DNA of 64,000 nucleotides from Posidonia oceanica (taxonomy: Eukaryota > Streptophyta > Magnoliopsida > Alismatales > Posidoniaceae). How positions within the stretch are numbered: the first letter of the stretch is position 1; each line of letters starts with the position of its first letter. Both the position numbers and the translations under genes were made by a program. This document shows positions 11,420-22,727 of the stretch, piece by piece. Below the pieces are notes generated by a model. That model saw nothing but the letters and a program-made list of their open reading frames with translations, had not been told where the DNA came from and did not search any database. The stretch covers positions 103,895,501 to 103,959,500 of the forward strand of contig JAZBRS010000026.1 of assembly GCA_037176725.1 (NCBI GenBank). Reading direction: 5' to 3'.

Positions 11420-11920
11420 TTGATCAGGGCCTTAGAGAAGCACCGAGATATTCTGATGGAGATATTGAAGAGGGCCCAAGTACCGGAGGACATACCCGCT
11501 GAAGCTCTGGCAACCGTTATCGCCGCCGTCTTCATAAAGCCTACAGTTATCTTCACCGATTCTGAACTAGCTCCTCTTGAGAGAAGGACCCTGCCATTAA
11601 GTGTTACTATTGTAATAAACAATTATAAACTTTCTGGTGTACTTGTGGATACAGGGGCAACTCTAAACGTATGCTCCCTAGAAACCCTGCAGTTAATTAA
11701 GCTAACAGAGTCTTAATTGTGCCCAGCGGCCTTAACTGTATCAGGGTACGATAATAACAAGAAAGTAGCCTTAGGGAAGATCACCGTCAAAGTTACCGTT
11801 GGCCCCCTCCAAATAGAAACAGAACTGATAATAGTCGATGCTCCAATCTCGTATCGACTCATCTTAGGGCGCTAATGGATCGAAGAGATCAAGGCAGTCA
11901 CCTCCCCATGCCACCAATGC
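11420..11920 (+). pseudogene. Second protease-like domain of element B
   Basis: A second complete-looking retropepsin unit: an N-terminal helix region (EILKRAQVPEDIPAEALA), then LSGVLVDTGATLNVCSL, GYDNNKKVALGKI and ISYRLILGR. A stop after LTES (11714) and a second stop after ILGR break it. It is in the same frame as the G-patch ORF that follows. Retroviral-type proteases act as dimers, so two linked units could have formed a single-chain enzyme. That is inference. Confidence 0.82.
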
Positions 11921-12733
11921 TTGAAGTTCTCTTGCCAAGGGAAGATCATCAAAATACTGAGAGACGAGCCAGTAGAAGCGGAAGCCCACTTGGTAACGGT
12001 CCCGACTACCACGCCAGCACCATTGGTCAGGGGCCCGGCTACCAAGGCCATAAACAATGTCAGGAAAGTCTTTGCTCCCCAGAATATTGATATGAATCAA
12101 TACGATTACCTCGACCACATGAAAAGGCCTTGGGAGATTCTCCTCAAGATAGGGTACACCTTGGGGAAAGGACTTGGCCGCCAAGAGCAAGGAATGAGGG
12201 ACGCGCTCGAAACGCTGGAGGAGTGCAATCGTAGCGGGCTAGGGTACCTTGGGCATACAGATCCAGGCAAGTCCCTAGCGTGGTCACTTGCCAACCACTT
12301 CATCTCAGTCAAGCTACAAGTGCACGACAAGCAAGTGTCAGACACAATTCCCAACCTCCCAGCGACAACAACAGCTGCAACTTCTTCTCACCGCCTTGAA
12401 GAAGCCTCTAAGCCTGTCATCCTCGGCACTCTTACAGACACCGAGACGGCACCAACTCCTTCTCCCTATCCAGAAGAAGTTCCAGACATCCTCATCGTTC
12501 TAGCGAAGCCCGAGGAAGAAGCATCAACCTCTTGCACAAAAGAGGTCCCTGCTGCTCTCCCCGCTTCCCCAGAAGCTCCCTTACCTCCGGACATCCAAAC
12601 AAGCGATTCCTTTAGAATCTCCACTGAAGACACGGAAGCAGAAGACTCCGACCCCGTCTGCGAGCTCACCTGTCTCTTCAACAACCTACGGCCTTGCCCC
12701 TCTAAGCAAGAAGGGGCCGGGGCCACAGACTGA
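11921..12733 (+). pseudogene. G-patch and acidic linker of element B
   Basis: This open 270-codon stretch is in frame with the second protease. It contains a G-patch-like motif (IGYTLGKGLGRQEQG, then RSGLGYLG), which in other retroelements follows protease and contacts RNA, and then a long Pro/Ser/Glu-rich linker with repeated EEVPDI and EDTEAEDSDPVCEL phrases. It ends at 12733 within a 160-bp tandem duplication. Its upstream partner is broken, so I treat it as part of a dead polyprotein. Confidence 0.8.
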
Positions 12734-12892
12734 ACTCCCTCGCCTCCAAGCGTCCAAGCAAGCGACTCCTCCGGAACCTCCACTGAAAGCACTGATGCAG
12801 AAGACTCCGACCCCATCTGCAAGCTCCCCTGTCTCTTCAACAACCTACGGCCTTGCCCCTCTGAGCAAGAAGGGGCCGGGGCCACAGACTGA
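12573..12892. repeat. 160-bp tandem duplication in the linker of B
   Basis: The stretch ending GGCCACAGACTGAAC at about 12735 recurs 160 bp later, with near-identical CTCTTCAACAACCTACGGCC. Both copies carry the TGA. As 160 is not a multiple of three, the duplication shifts the frame. Confidence 0.85.
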
Positions 12893-13184
12893 ACGCCCGA
12901 TGGCGAACCGCCTCCACCACGGAGGCAAACCTAGGGGCAAACCCCCTACTCTTGTAAATAATTTCTTTCTCGCATTTAATTCCTACATTTTGTTTTCGCA
13001 TGATTTACTTTTCGGCAATTTACTTCCTAGTTTAGTTAGTAGTAGGGAAGGTAGACGAGGGCAAGGCAGGGACGGCCTAACTGCCACCGTGTCCTTGTAA
13101 AAAGTATCTGATCATCCTACTAAGTGTGTAGGCTGGAACAGGAAAGAGCCGATCACCCAAACTGTCAGAGTATGTCACTATACC
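12893..13184 (+). other. AT-rich stretch between G-patch and RT of B, possible intron
   Basis: No ORF. It begins near TTGTAAATAATTTC, is T-rich, and precedes an RT that lies in a different frame from the protease. Ogre elements are known to have an intron at this place, so CTT/GTAAAT as donor and an AG near 13140 as acceptor are candidates. RNA evidence would be needed. Confidence 0.45.
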
Positions 13185-15359
13185 ATGGCATTACCACGGA
13201 AGCTAGCCATGTCGCATGCCATCTTCCTGGTCGAAGAAGTGTTGAACATTACCGGCAAAAACACGGGAAACTATGAAGTCTTCGAGCTGGTGGATACAAA
13301 AGAGGACCTAGATGAAGAATCAATAGACCCTGCCATCTTCGAAGAAATGTTGAAGAAATACGATGAGCAGACCAAGGCTACCACTGAAGAAACAGAAGAA
13401 GTCAATCTGGGCACTGAAGATGATCCAAGACCAGTTCGGATAAGCTCCACCCTCAACTCAGGTGAACGAACCAGAATGGAAAAACTACTCAAAAAATATG
13501 TGAAGGTATTGGCCTTCTCCTACGGAGAAATGCCCAGGCTTGAATCACTACTAGTGGAGCACAGGCTCCCTCTCAAGCCAGGCACTAAGACAGCAAAGTA
13601 GAAGCTCCGGCGTCTATGTCTAGACCTCGCTCTAAAAGTCAAAGAAGAGATAGACAAGCTACACAAGGCTAAGTTCATCAGAGTTGTGGTGTATCTAGAG
13701 TGGGTTGCCAACATAGTTCCAGTAATGAAGAAAGATGGCAAAGTGTGCGTGTGCATTGACTACAGGAACCTTAATGAAGCATGCCCAAAAGATGATTTCC
13801 CTCTCCTGCATATAGACATCCTCATAGACAACACTGCAGGCCATGAGATGCTCTCATTCATGGACGGTTTCTTCGGTTACAACTAGATTAAACTCGCAGA
13901 AGAAGATCAGGAGAAAATCTCCTTTACCACTCCATGGGGGACCTACTGCTATGTAGTCATGCCGTTCGGATTAAAGAACGCTGGAGCCACCTATCAGAGG
14001 GCTATGATGGCAATCTTTCACGACATGATACATGATTGCATGGAATGCTATGTGGATGATTTATTAGTAAAGTCAAAAACAAGAGAGGGACACTTTGAAG
14101 CACTAGAAAGAGTACTCCGACGAGCAGACTAGTACAATCTCAGAATGAACCCCAAGAAGTGTGCCTTCAGGATCACTGCCGGAAAGCTGCTTGGCTTCAT
14201 AGTAAGCAAAAGGGGCATAGAAGTGGATCCCACCAAAGCTAAAGCTATATCGGCCATGCCACTGCCAAAGAATGTCAAGGAGCTCAGAGGACTCATAGGG
14301 AGGCTACAGTTTATCCGCAGATTCATTTCTCAGCATGCGAAAAAGTGTAGACCATTTTACGAGCTTTTAAAAGGTGGCACGGAATTCAAGTGGGACCATA
14401 CCTATCAGAAGGCCTTTGATGAGCTAAAACTATACCTCCTCAACCCTCCAGTATTAACTGTTCCAGTCCCCGAGAGGCCATTGCTACTCTACTTGGCCGT
14501 TACTGATAACTCGGTGGGTGTCGTCCTGGCACAACATGATGAGACTGGGAGGAAGGAGAAAGCAGTTTATTACCTCAGTAGAACGTTCATTGAATATGAG
14601 AGGAAGTACTCTCAGATCGAGAGACATTGCCTAGCCTTAGTATGGGCCTCGTAGAAGCTCAGGCACTACTTTCTGGCACACAAAGTCTGCTACTTAGCCA
14701 AGATGGACCCTATCAAGTACATGTTCGAGAAACTAGCATTGTCTGGAAGGCTAGCACGATGGCAAATGCTCCTTACTGAGTTCGACCTGCAGTTCATCAC
14801 TCAGAAGGCGATCAAGGGGTAAGCTATTGCGGATCAACTCGCCGGACTACCTATGTCAGAGTATCAACTAGTATCAGCAGATTTCCCTGATGAGGAAATA
14901 CTGGCAATCAGTAGTGTCATGCCACTCATCAAAGAATGGACCCTCTATTTCGATGGAGCGCTTAATTCATAGGGTGCTGGAATAGGGGCAACACTCCTCA
15001 CCCCAGAGGGTATTGTTCTTCCCGCTGTAGCCCAACTACTCTTCTCAGTGAGTAATAACATTGCAGAATACGAGGCACTCATTCTAGGGCTCCGAATGGC
15101 TCTCGATCTAGGGGCAAGAAGACTAAAAGTAGTTGGGGACTCACAGCTTGTCATACGGCAAGTCCTCAACAAATACAAGACCCTCTCGCCAAAGTTGCAG
15201 GAATACCGCACCCTAGCTAAAGCCTTATTGAAGAAGTTTGGCAGGGTTATGTATGTGCACGCACTTAGAAGCAACAACATCCTGGCTGATTCATTGGCCT
15301 CATTGGCATCCTCACTCCCCTTCAGCTCAGAGACAGACGAACAATCCATCACAGTGTGA
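13185..15359 (+). pseudogene. pol: Reverse transcriptase, RNase H and second RNase H of element B
   Basis: One frame throughout. RT shows VPVMKKDGKVCVCIDYRNLN, FPLLHIDILIDNTAG, MPFGLKNAGATYQRAM and the catalytic YVDD at 14049-14060, then LRMNPKKCAF and KLLGFIVSKRGIEVDP. The first RNase H has VVLAQHDETGRKEKAVYYLSR and YSQIERHCLALVWA. A second, archaeal-type RNase H has TLYFDGALNS, NIAEYEALILGL and GDSQLVIRQV, which marks the Tat lineage. In-frame stops at 13599, 13884, about 14130, 14652, 14820, 14970 and 15357 disable it. Most stand at Gln or Trp codons. Confidence 0.92.
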
Positions 15360-15394
15360 AGAATCAGTGCACCAACAGTGGAGTCTACCACTGA

Positions 15395-16739
15395 ATGGGT
15401 TCAAAACTCAGAGAGGAACTAAACCAGGAAAGCTTAATATGCACAGAGGTCTATTATCAAGGAGCCACAGAAGTAAATGACGATAGCAACCCGTGGTATT
15501 ACGACATACAGAATTATGTACAAGATCGTGCCTTCCCGACCTATGCAACTCCCAAGGACAGAGAAGCACTGAGGAGGATGGCTACTAAGTACTACATCAG
15601 AGCCAACACACTCTTTCGGAGAACACCCCTAGGGATTGAACTCCGATGTGTGGATGCATCTGAGTCAGCCAAGATTCTCAAGGAAACACATGAGGGAGTC
15701 TGCGGGGGCCACATCAACTCCCAGTTTATGGCTAAGATGATCATCAGGAGGGGGTATTACTAGCCTACCATGGAAGCTGACTGCGCAAGTAAAGTCAAGC
15801 AGTGCAAGAGCTGCCAGCTGCACGCCAACAAGATTCATGCTCCAGCTTCAGCGCTTTATGCTTTATCAACACCATGGCCTTTCTCCATGTGGGCCTTCGA
15901 TGTGGTGGGACCCATCCATCAGGGAAAGGGCGACACTTTCATCCTAACGGCGACGGAATACTTCACCAAATGGGCAGAAGCAGAGGCGTTCATGAATATC
16001 AAAGCCACAACCCTGTGCCGATTCGTACGACGAAATATCATTGCAAGGTTCGGGGTGCCTAAAGCTTAGTAGCAGACAACGGACCGATCTTCATCTCAGA
16101 AGAGTTCAAGCGGTTATGCCAAAAATTCGGTATCACTCTACATCACTCTTCCCCGTATTACCCGCAAGGGAATGGTCAAGTAGAAGCTACTAATAAAACC
16201 TTAATCAAAATTATTAAAAGACGGTAGAAGACGCTAAGGGATCGAATTGGTCAGATAAGCTTGTTAATGCGTTATGGGCATACCACACCACTATAAGGAC
16301 GGCAATGGGTCAAACCCCCTATGCTTTAGCCTTTGGTATGGAAGCAGTGGTCTCGTACGAGATCCTGATCCCCTCATTAAGAATTCAGATCGATAGGAGG
16401 ATGTCTGCCGAAGAAAAGAGGTAGGCTTTACTCCTTCATTTGGAACTCCTTGATGAGAAACGGCTGGCAGCCGCCGAGCATGCGCGTGTCTACCAACAGA
16501 GGTTAACCAAGGCTTACCAAAAGAAAGTAATTGAACACAAATTTAGAATTGGTGATCTAGTGCTTAAAGAAGTGTTGCCCTACAATAAGCCCCACCCTAA
16601 GGGAAAATTGAAGCCAAACTGGGAAGGGCCCTACATAGTGGTTGCTGCATATCCAGGGAATGCCTATCGATTGTACCAAAACGGGACAGATCTCCCTGAC
16701 CCCTGGAACGCAATGCACCTGAAAAGGTACTACCCTTGA
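15395..16739 (+). pseudogene. pol: Integrase of element B
   Basis: In a different frame from the RNase H. The zinc-binding HHCC region (THEGVCGGH then CKSCQLH) is followed by the catalytic-core start (WAFDVVGPIHQGKGD) and ITARFGVPKA. Stops and a frameshift at 16060-16440 destroy the core around the second Asp and Glu. The last open piece, 16440-16739, is the C-terminal domain (FRIGDLVLKEVLPYNK, KLKPNWEGPYIVV) and ends LKRYYP. The same C-terminal piece is all that A keeps. Confidence 0.9.
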
Positions 16740-17965
16740 TTAGCATGCCTATATCGTTAAAAAGACCTAGGACCTAACACCAAGCCAGAAAGGGGAGAGA
16801 TTCCCAAAGCTAATAGGAAGAGGAACACCTGAGGGGACCCATACCTTGTCCTGTCTCCACATACACACTGCACGGGGAGGTAAGGGAAAAGTAAGCTCGG
16901 AGCAGAGGCTTAGAGTACAAACTGCTTGTCAAGTAACCTAGAAAGCATCAAGAAAAGACGGTGGCAAAAACCGCCCAAACAGAGAGGAAAGAAGGCAGCA
17001 AAGAAGCTGTCCAAGTAAGGAACAAACGAAAGGAGACAGTAAAAGAAACTGTCCAACAAAAAGAGGTCAGCAAAGAGCTGTCCAAAGAGCGAAAAAGAGC
17101 ATGGCAAAGGCTGTCTATGCATCTAAAAGTATAAACCTTAGAAAGACGAATTAAGGACCAAAGAAAGTCAAGCAGGAGTCAAGGCCTAAGCCAAAACCGA
17201 GAGTTCACTGTATCCCGAAACCTCCCCCATCCTATTTCCACCAACAGGCAGGGAATAAGCAACCCCAAGTGGTCAAAGACTGAAAAGGCCCAAGGAGTAG
17301 CAACCTAAGTGAGGACTGGTGTGTGGACCAAAGTCTCTAAAAGGGTATAGGCATGACCCAAGGGACATGTCCACGAATGTAGGACCCACTCATTTGGTTG
17401 AAACAGACCTCGAGGTTAATGCTTAAAGAAGGTACTCATCTTTCCTCATTAGAAAAATTAAAAAAATCCAAAAAAAAAAATCACATAATCCAAAAAATCC
17501 AAAAAAATCACATAACCCCAAAATCCAAAAAAAATCACATAACCCCAAAATCCAAAAAATCACATAACTCAAAACACCAAAAAAAAAAAAACAAGACATC
17601 CAACCTACCTACAAGTGAGAATTTAGTAAGTAGGAAAACTGGAATTAATCTGGCCAATGATGCAACCATCAACTCACCAGGATTCGGAGTTAGCGTCCTA
17701 CTCAAGCGTGTCTCACGGCTTGGGTGCGCTCTCTCAACAAAGACATTACTCACATAATGATCTTTAGAGCATCCACGGATGACTCACAATCAGCGTCTAC
17801 TAGGCTCTAATTTCCATCTCTTTAGCTGAGGCCAGAAATTAATTCCCTTCACCCGTTAACAATATATAGGCATGCTTTCTTTGCATTAACATCTGTTATG
17901 ACATCTTGTTAGTTAATTAACTTAGCCTAAACCTTTTCATTTAACATATCTTCCCTTTTAATTAA
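16740..17965 (+). other. Region after pol in element B
   Basis: No gene. It includes an array of short hairpins (16957-17116), an A-rich tandem tract built on CCAAAAAAATCACATAA-like units (17450-17600) and AT-rich sequence up to the end of the antisense PMD gene 2. Confidence 0.7.
16957..17116. repeat. Array of five short hairpin units after pol in B
   Basis: Units at about 16957, 16994, 17035, 17067 and 17101, spaced 31-41 bp, share the form GRCAGY-AAA-RCTGTCCAA. The clearest, GACAGT...ACTGTC, has a 6-bp stem. The matching array in A is at 28890-29060. Confidence 0.65.
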
Positions 17966-20900
17966 TCAACTTAACCAAATCTTTTGTCGAGGAAGGTATG
18001 CTCTGTGATTACTAACAAGAAAAGTAAGCCTGTGCAGGTAAAAAAAAAAAAGAAGAAGTAGAAAGCATTTCATATGAATGTGCGCATCTTTACAAATACA
18101 GACTTTGACAGGAACAAAAGAAGGTACAGACTTAGTGGCCCGACTCGCCACTACCCTCGCGTCCGTTGCGAGGTACAGACTTAGAGGCCTCGGCGCGGGC
18201 TGCGCCACAGAAGATGTCGCTCCACTTCGACTCCTCTCCCGAGACTCCCTCAAGATAGAGCGAACCATCTCAAGGTGGGGAGAAGACTGCGCTCTCGCGA
18301 TCTGCTCAGCCATCAAGACCCTAGAATGCCCTGACCCCGCAGGAGCTGCAGCAACAGGGGCAGGCATCAGATCAACCACATCAGCACCAGGAAGCACTAT
18401 CGCAACCACCGTCTCTGTCTGCATCAGTCGTATCTCCATTTCCCGCATCTGTAGCCCATGGAAATCGCTCAACTGAAATAAAATAAATCACAGAATTAGA
18501 GCAGTTTATAAACAGAAAACAGAAAGGCTAGCTACAACTAAAGCAATAAAGACAGAACAGAAATACCCTTCTTAGGGAAGTAGCCTCAAACTGAGCCCTA
18601 GCCGCTGCCGCTACACGAGCCTCTAACTCCTGGATACGGCTCTCGCGCTGGCTCAGGCACTCCTGTAACTCGTCAGCACGCCCCAAGGCATCGTCAAGCT
18701 GACTCTGAGTGGGACTCGTGGCTGGAGGGGTATGAATCATCTCCATCATCGCCTGGATCTGTAGAGAAAAACAGGATCACGTAAGCCCAAAGACATATAT
18801 TCAAAGCAAGGAAAAGAGCAGAAATACCTTTGAATCACGGGCACGTGTCTCCTCGGCAAGCATCTCCCCAAGGTGAGAAGGGACTGGCTCTGCAGCAGCA
18901 GGAGGAGGAGGCTCTGCACTTGTCGAGGCATCCTCAGCCTATATTAAAGCAAGGACAACAGTTAGACAAGCAGAAACAGGCACAAACAACTAAAAAGGGG
19001 AAACTAGACTCACTCGTGCTCGAAGCTCGTCCATCTGGGATAGGAGCTCGTCCCTCTCCCACACTAACTCCGCCACTCTCGAGGAGTGTTGCTCCTGTTG
19101 AGTCCTGAACGCCTCAGTCATCCCCTCTGAAGCGTCCATCTGCAAAGGAGATGCATAAGCAAATGAACAAGTAAAGGGATAGTAAAATAAGACAACACCA
19201 AAAGGAATTGCTTACCAGCTCATCAATACGACTATGGGCAATCGCCAACTCATGCTGAAGGTCGCCAACACTTACACTAGGGCCAACGCCCATCGGTACG
19301 TTGGAGTGACCATAAAAGACGACACGGTGGAGAACAATCAAATGACCAAACTCAGAATCAAACTAGGTCCTCCACGCCGCCTCCGTCTCTACAGAGCCAC
19401 CAAAAAGGGGCACTGTGCCATCCGAGCGCCAGTTCTCAAGCTGCTCTCCAAACTGCTGAGGAGTATCAGTTCGACCTCCTGTAATAGATCCCCGAGAGCA
19501 ATCCACAGGATCCGATGCTGGAACAACCTACTGAAGGCCAAACTATCACAGGACACGGCCCACCTGGCTGTAATAACACCGGAAGAGGCTAAAGAGCCAG
19601 CACTCCCGAAAAAACAAGTGAGAACCGTGCTCCACAGGCTCCTCAGCAGCATGCTCATCCTCAGAGTAGGGTCTCTAGACAACCTGCAAGCACAAACCAG
19701 TCAGAAACCAACAAATTGTGCAGGGAAAGAAGGGCCTAACACTGAAACTCACCCATTCCTCTGGGAGGATCTCTACCAGGAAGCGGCCCAGATGTCTCAC
19801 AAGGCGAATCCGCTCCGGAGCCAATTGCATATTACTCCACCATCAAGCCCGGGGAAACTCGACAACACCATCTCCTAGGACTCCGGGTTGAAGGTACACG
19901 AAGTGCTCAAAAATCCAGGTCTGTCACACAAAGAAACAGTTCGAAGTCAACGACAGTTAAACAAACAAGAAGGCAGGCAAATAAATAAAGCATGAACCTG
20001 AAAAAAGGGCAGACAGCCCGAGAGAGAGCGGGTCTGGCCCGCAACAAAGGACTCCAGCAGAGAGATCAGATAGACCAACACGGCTGAACCCCAGGAATAT
20101 CTACCAATCCTGTCCACGTCCAGAAGGAGAGGAGCAAAATTGGCATGAAGCATCTAGGAAGACGTGCCGAAGAAGAGTCTATGAAACAGAATAGACAAGA
20201 AAAGATGGATCTGCTGATCCACTATGTCTGGGGTCACCTCATCAACAAGAAGAAGGGCGTCCAGTTAGTCCTTCAGCCACTTGACGTTGACACGTGTATG
20301 GTAGCGATCAGAAGGGGGAGGTCGCACACCGTAACAGGCCTCTAGCTCATCGCCGTAGCAGTGCTGCAAAACTGCCACCATAGGTTCTCCATCAACCCTC
20401 AGGCCCACCAGCCGAACTACGTCCTCCAGGGTGATCATCATCTCATCCATACGAAGGATGAAGCTACCGGAACTGCTGTTGAACCTCTCGACAAAAGAGA
20501 CCAAGAGTCCAAGGTGGATCTCAAAGGACATGATCTCCAGAAAATGGCCAAAGCCCATCCTCGCAAGTCTCGCCCGCTGGAACTCTGGGAGGTTAATGTA
20601 CGTCTCATGCAAGTCCTCCCAGCTGGAGCGCGCTCGGCTCGGCAATGGCATCTGACATAAAAGAAAACATTAAAGACATTAATAACTTAATAAAAATCAA
20701 GCAACTTAATAAAAGCTAAAAACACATGAAGTAACCTCACCTGGCCTAGCTCTGCAAGCTCTGCTACTGTACGGGCTCTCCTAGGAGGTGAAGGGACCGC
20801 ACCTAAACTAGGGTCGCCCCCGTCACCAACCTCAGGCTGGACAGGAGACAGTGCACGTGGACGCCTCACCCGAAGCTTGCGAGGACGAGAGGAGCTCACC

Positions 20901-22173
20901 TCCGCAATGGAAGGACCGGCCTCGTCCCTCCCCGTCTCCGCCTCCTCGTCAGAAACCCTGAAACAGTGCCGCGAGCAGAGCATAGTCAGTTAAAGTCATT
21001 AATAATCTCCTTAATGATTTTCTTGAACATTAACAGATCTCCCTAAACATTAAACATTTCAAAACACCAATCTAACTAATCAATCATCCTAAACATTAAC
21101 TGCTTGAAAACTGAAAACTCATCACTTTAACTAACCAATTAAAACTTAAAAATTCAACTTAGAAGTTTAACTTAAAAATTCAACTTAGAAGTTTAACTTA
21201 AAAATTCAACTTAAAAACTCAAACTCTAAAATTCAACTTTAAAGTTCAACCTTAAAATCCATCTTTAAATCCATCCTTTAAAATTCTTCTTTAAAAATTC
21301 AAACTTTAAATTCAAACCTTAAAACCCAAAGGTCTCTAAACCTTAAAATTCAACTCTCAATTCTTAACTCAAATTAGTCCTCTTATTTTAACAAATCCAT
21401 CACTAGCTTCAAAGATCCTTAACTAAATTCTCAATTCAAAATTAATCCATTAAATGACTCCATCCGCATTTCAATTCAAAAATTAACTCCTCAAAATTAA
21501 AAGGGAATTATTAATTTAGTTTCTCAAATTCCTAGGAAAAATTCGCCATAACCTCCCTTATAATTTCAACTAAAAATGCTTTCATCCTCCTGCAAATCAA
21601 CAACATGCATTCATATTTCCACAAAAAAGACTAAACAAACAAATCTCCATAAAAATGGATTTCCATTCACATTTCACATTCACAGAAATTTAACATTTAA
21701 AAAAACATAACTTTAAATAACTGAATTAAAGCCTAAAAATTTAAATCAATCTTCCATGAGTTTAAATCTAAATTTCCACAACCAAATTGAATCCACATTC
21801 CCATTTACTTAAAACTTAAATTTCCATAACAAATGACCACAATAAACTAAAATTAAAAACTGAATTTACATAATAACTAAAGTTAAACATCAAATTTCCA
21901 TAACAAAACTTAAATTTCCATTCCATAATAATTCGACAATAATTCCAAAAACTAAAATCATTCTAAAAATCAACAAAAATTCCCCAAAACCCCACTGTCC
22001 CTTCTTCGGCCACCGGCTCGCTGTCGCCATCACCAAGCCTAGAGGAGGAGGAGGAAGAAGAGAGGAAGAGGGGAGTACCTCTTTCACCGGTGCGCACCGT
22101 CGTCACCACCGCTTGCGTCACCACTCACACGGCCGCCCACATTGCCCCCTTCGCTGCCGCCGTCACTTGCCAT
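17966..22173 (-). pseudogene. PMD gene 2 of element B (antisense cargo, nine exons), broken
   Basis: On the minus strand the exons are 22173-22079, 20957-20741, 20651-19998, 19920-19753, 19683-19216, 19139-19014, 18938-18828, 18758-18567 and 18472 to about 18140 or 17966. All have GT-AG borders and the same phases as in A. Exon 3 holds the PMD core (SSWEDLHETY, DEMMITLEDVVRLVGL, VDGEPM). Exons 6-9 encode a charged, likely coiled-coil tail (DELQECLSQRESRIQELEARV). Stops occur in exon 1 (codon 30), twice in exon 3 (after WLKD and after FFGTSS), and in exons 4 and 5. Exons 6-8 remain open. The first intron (22078-20958) is AT-rich, with a 26-bp repeat near 21160-21230. The C-terminus differs from A, so the final stop is uncertain. 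Confidence 0.85.
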
Positions 22174-22727
22174 CAAGGAGGAGAGAGGAGACGTGTCGCC
22201 GGAGACCACCGCGCTGCCGCACCACTGGAGGACGTCGCTGGGCGAGGGGAGAATCGCTGGACGGAGTAGAAGGGAAGAAGAGGGGTGAAGTTTTTCGAAG
22301 ATTTGAAGAAAAGGGCAGGGACAACGGTCTAGTTTTGTTACTGGACTTGCACCTTGGTCGCCAAGAGAAGCGACGACTCACTCAGACGCCTCCGCAACAG
22401 GCGACTGACCCTTCAGCTTCTTCACGCGCCGACCTTCCCGCTTCAGTTTGAACATTCTGGAAAGGCACGACCCTAGACACCTTAAAAGGAGGTGACTGGA
22501 TTGGACGCCACTATTCACGGTTACTAATGAGGGCAGAGGGTTTCTTCCTTTAATTTCCCTCTAAACACAAACTTATGCATTAACAAACTACAAAACACAA
22601 CTTAGAAGCTAAAAATGTAATTCAACCCAAGCTTAAACTCGAAAGCTAAAGCATAATTCAACCCAAACTCAAACTTAAAAACTAAAACATGATTCAACTC
22701 AACTTAAAATTAAAATTTAAAACATAA
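22174..22727 (-). promoter_or_regulatory. Upstream region of PMD gene 2 in element B
   Basis: Noncoding, between gene 1 (ending at 22728) and gene 2 (starting at 22173). It corresponds to 1362-1974 of A and includes the dyad modules at 22356-22525. The part nearest the ATG is pyrimidine-rich on the coding strand. Confidence 0.6.
22356..22525. repeat. 28-bp dyad modules upstream of PMD gene 2 in B
   Basis: GGTCGCC-N9-GACGACT (22356), AGACGCC-N9-GGCGACT (22384-22406), AGACACC-N9-GGTGACT (22475-22497) and GGACGCC-N9-GGTTACT (22503-22525). Pairs 22356/22384 and 22475/22503 are exactly 28 bp apart. The third shows the ACC/GGT paired change. Confidence 0.8.
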
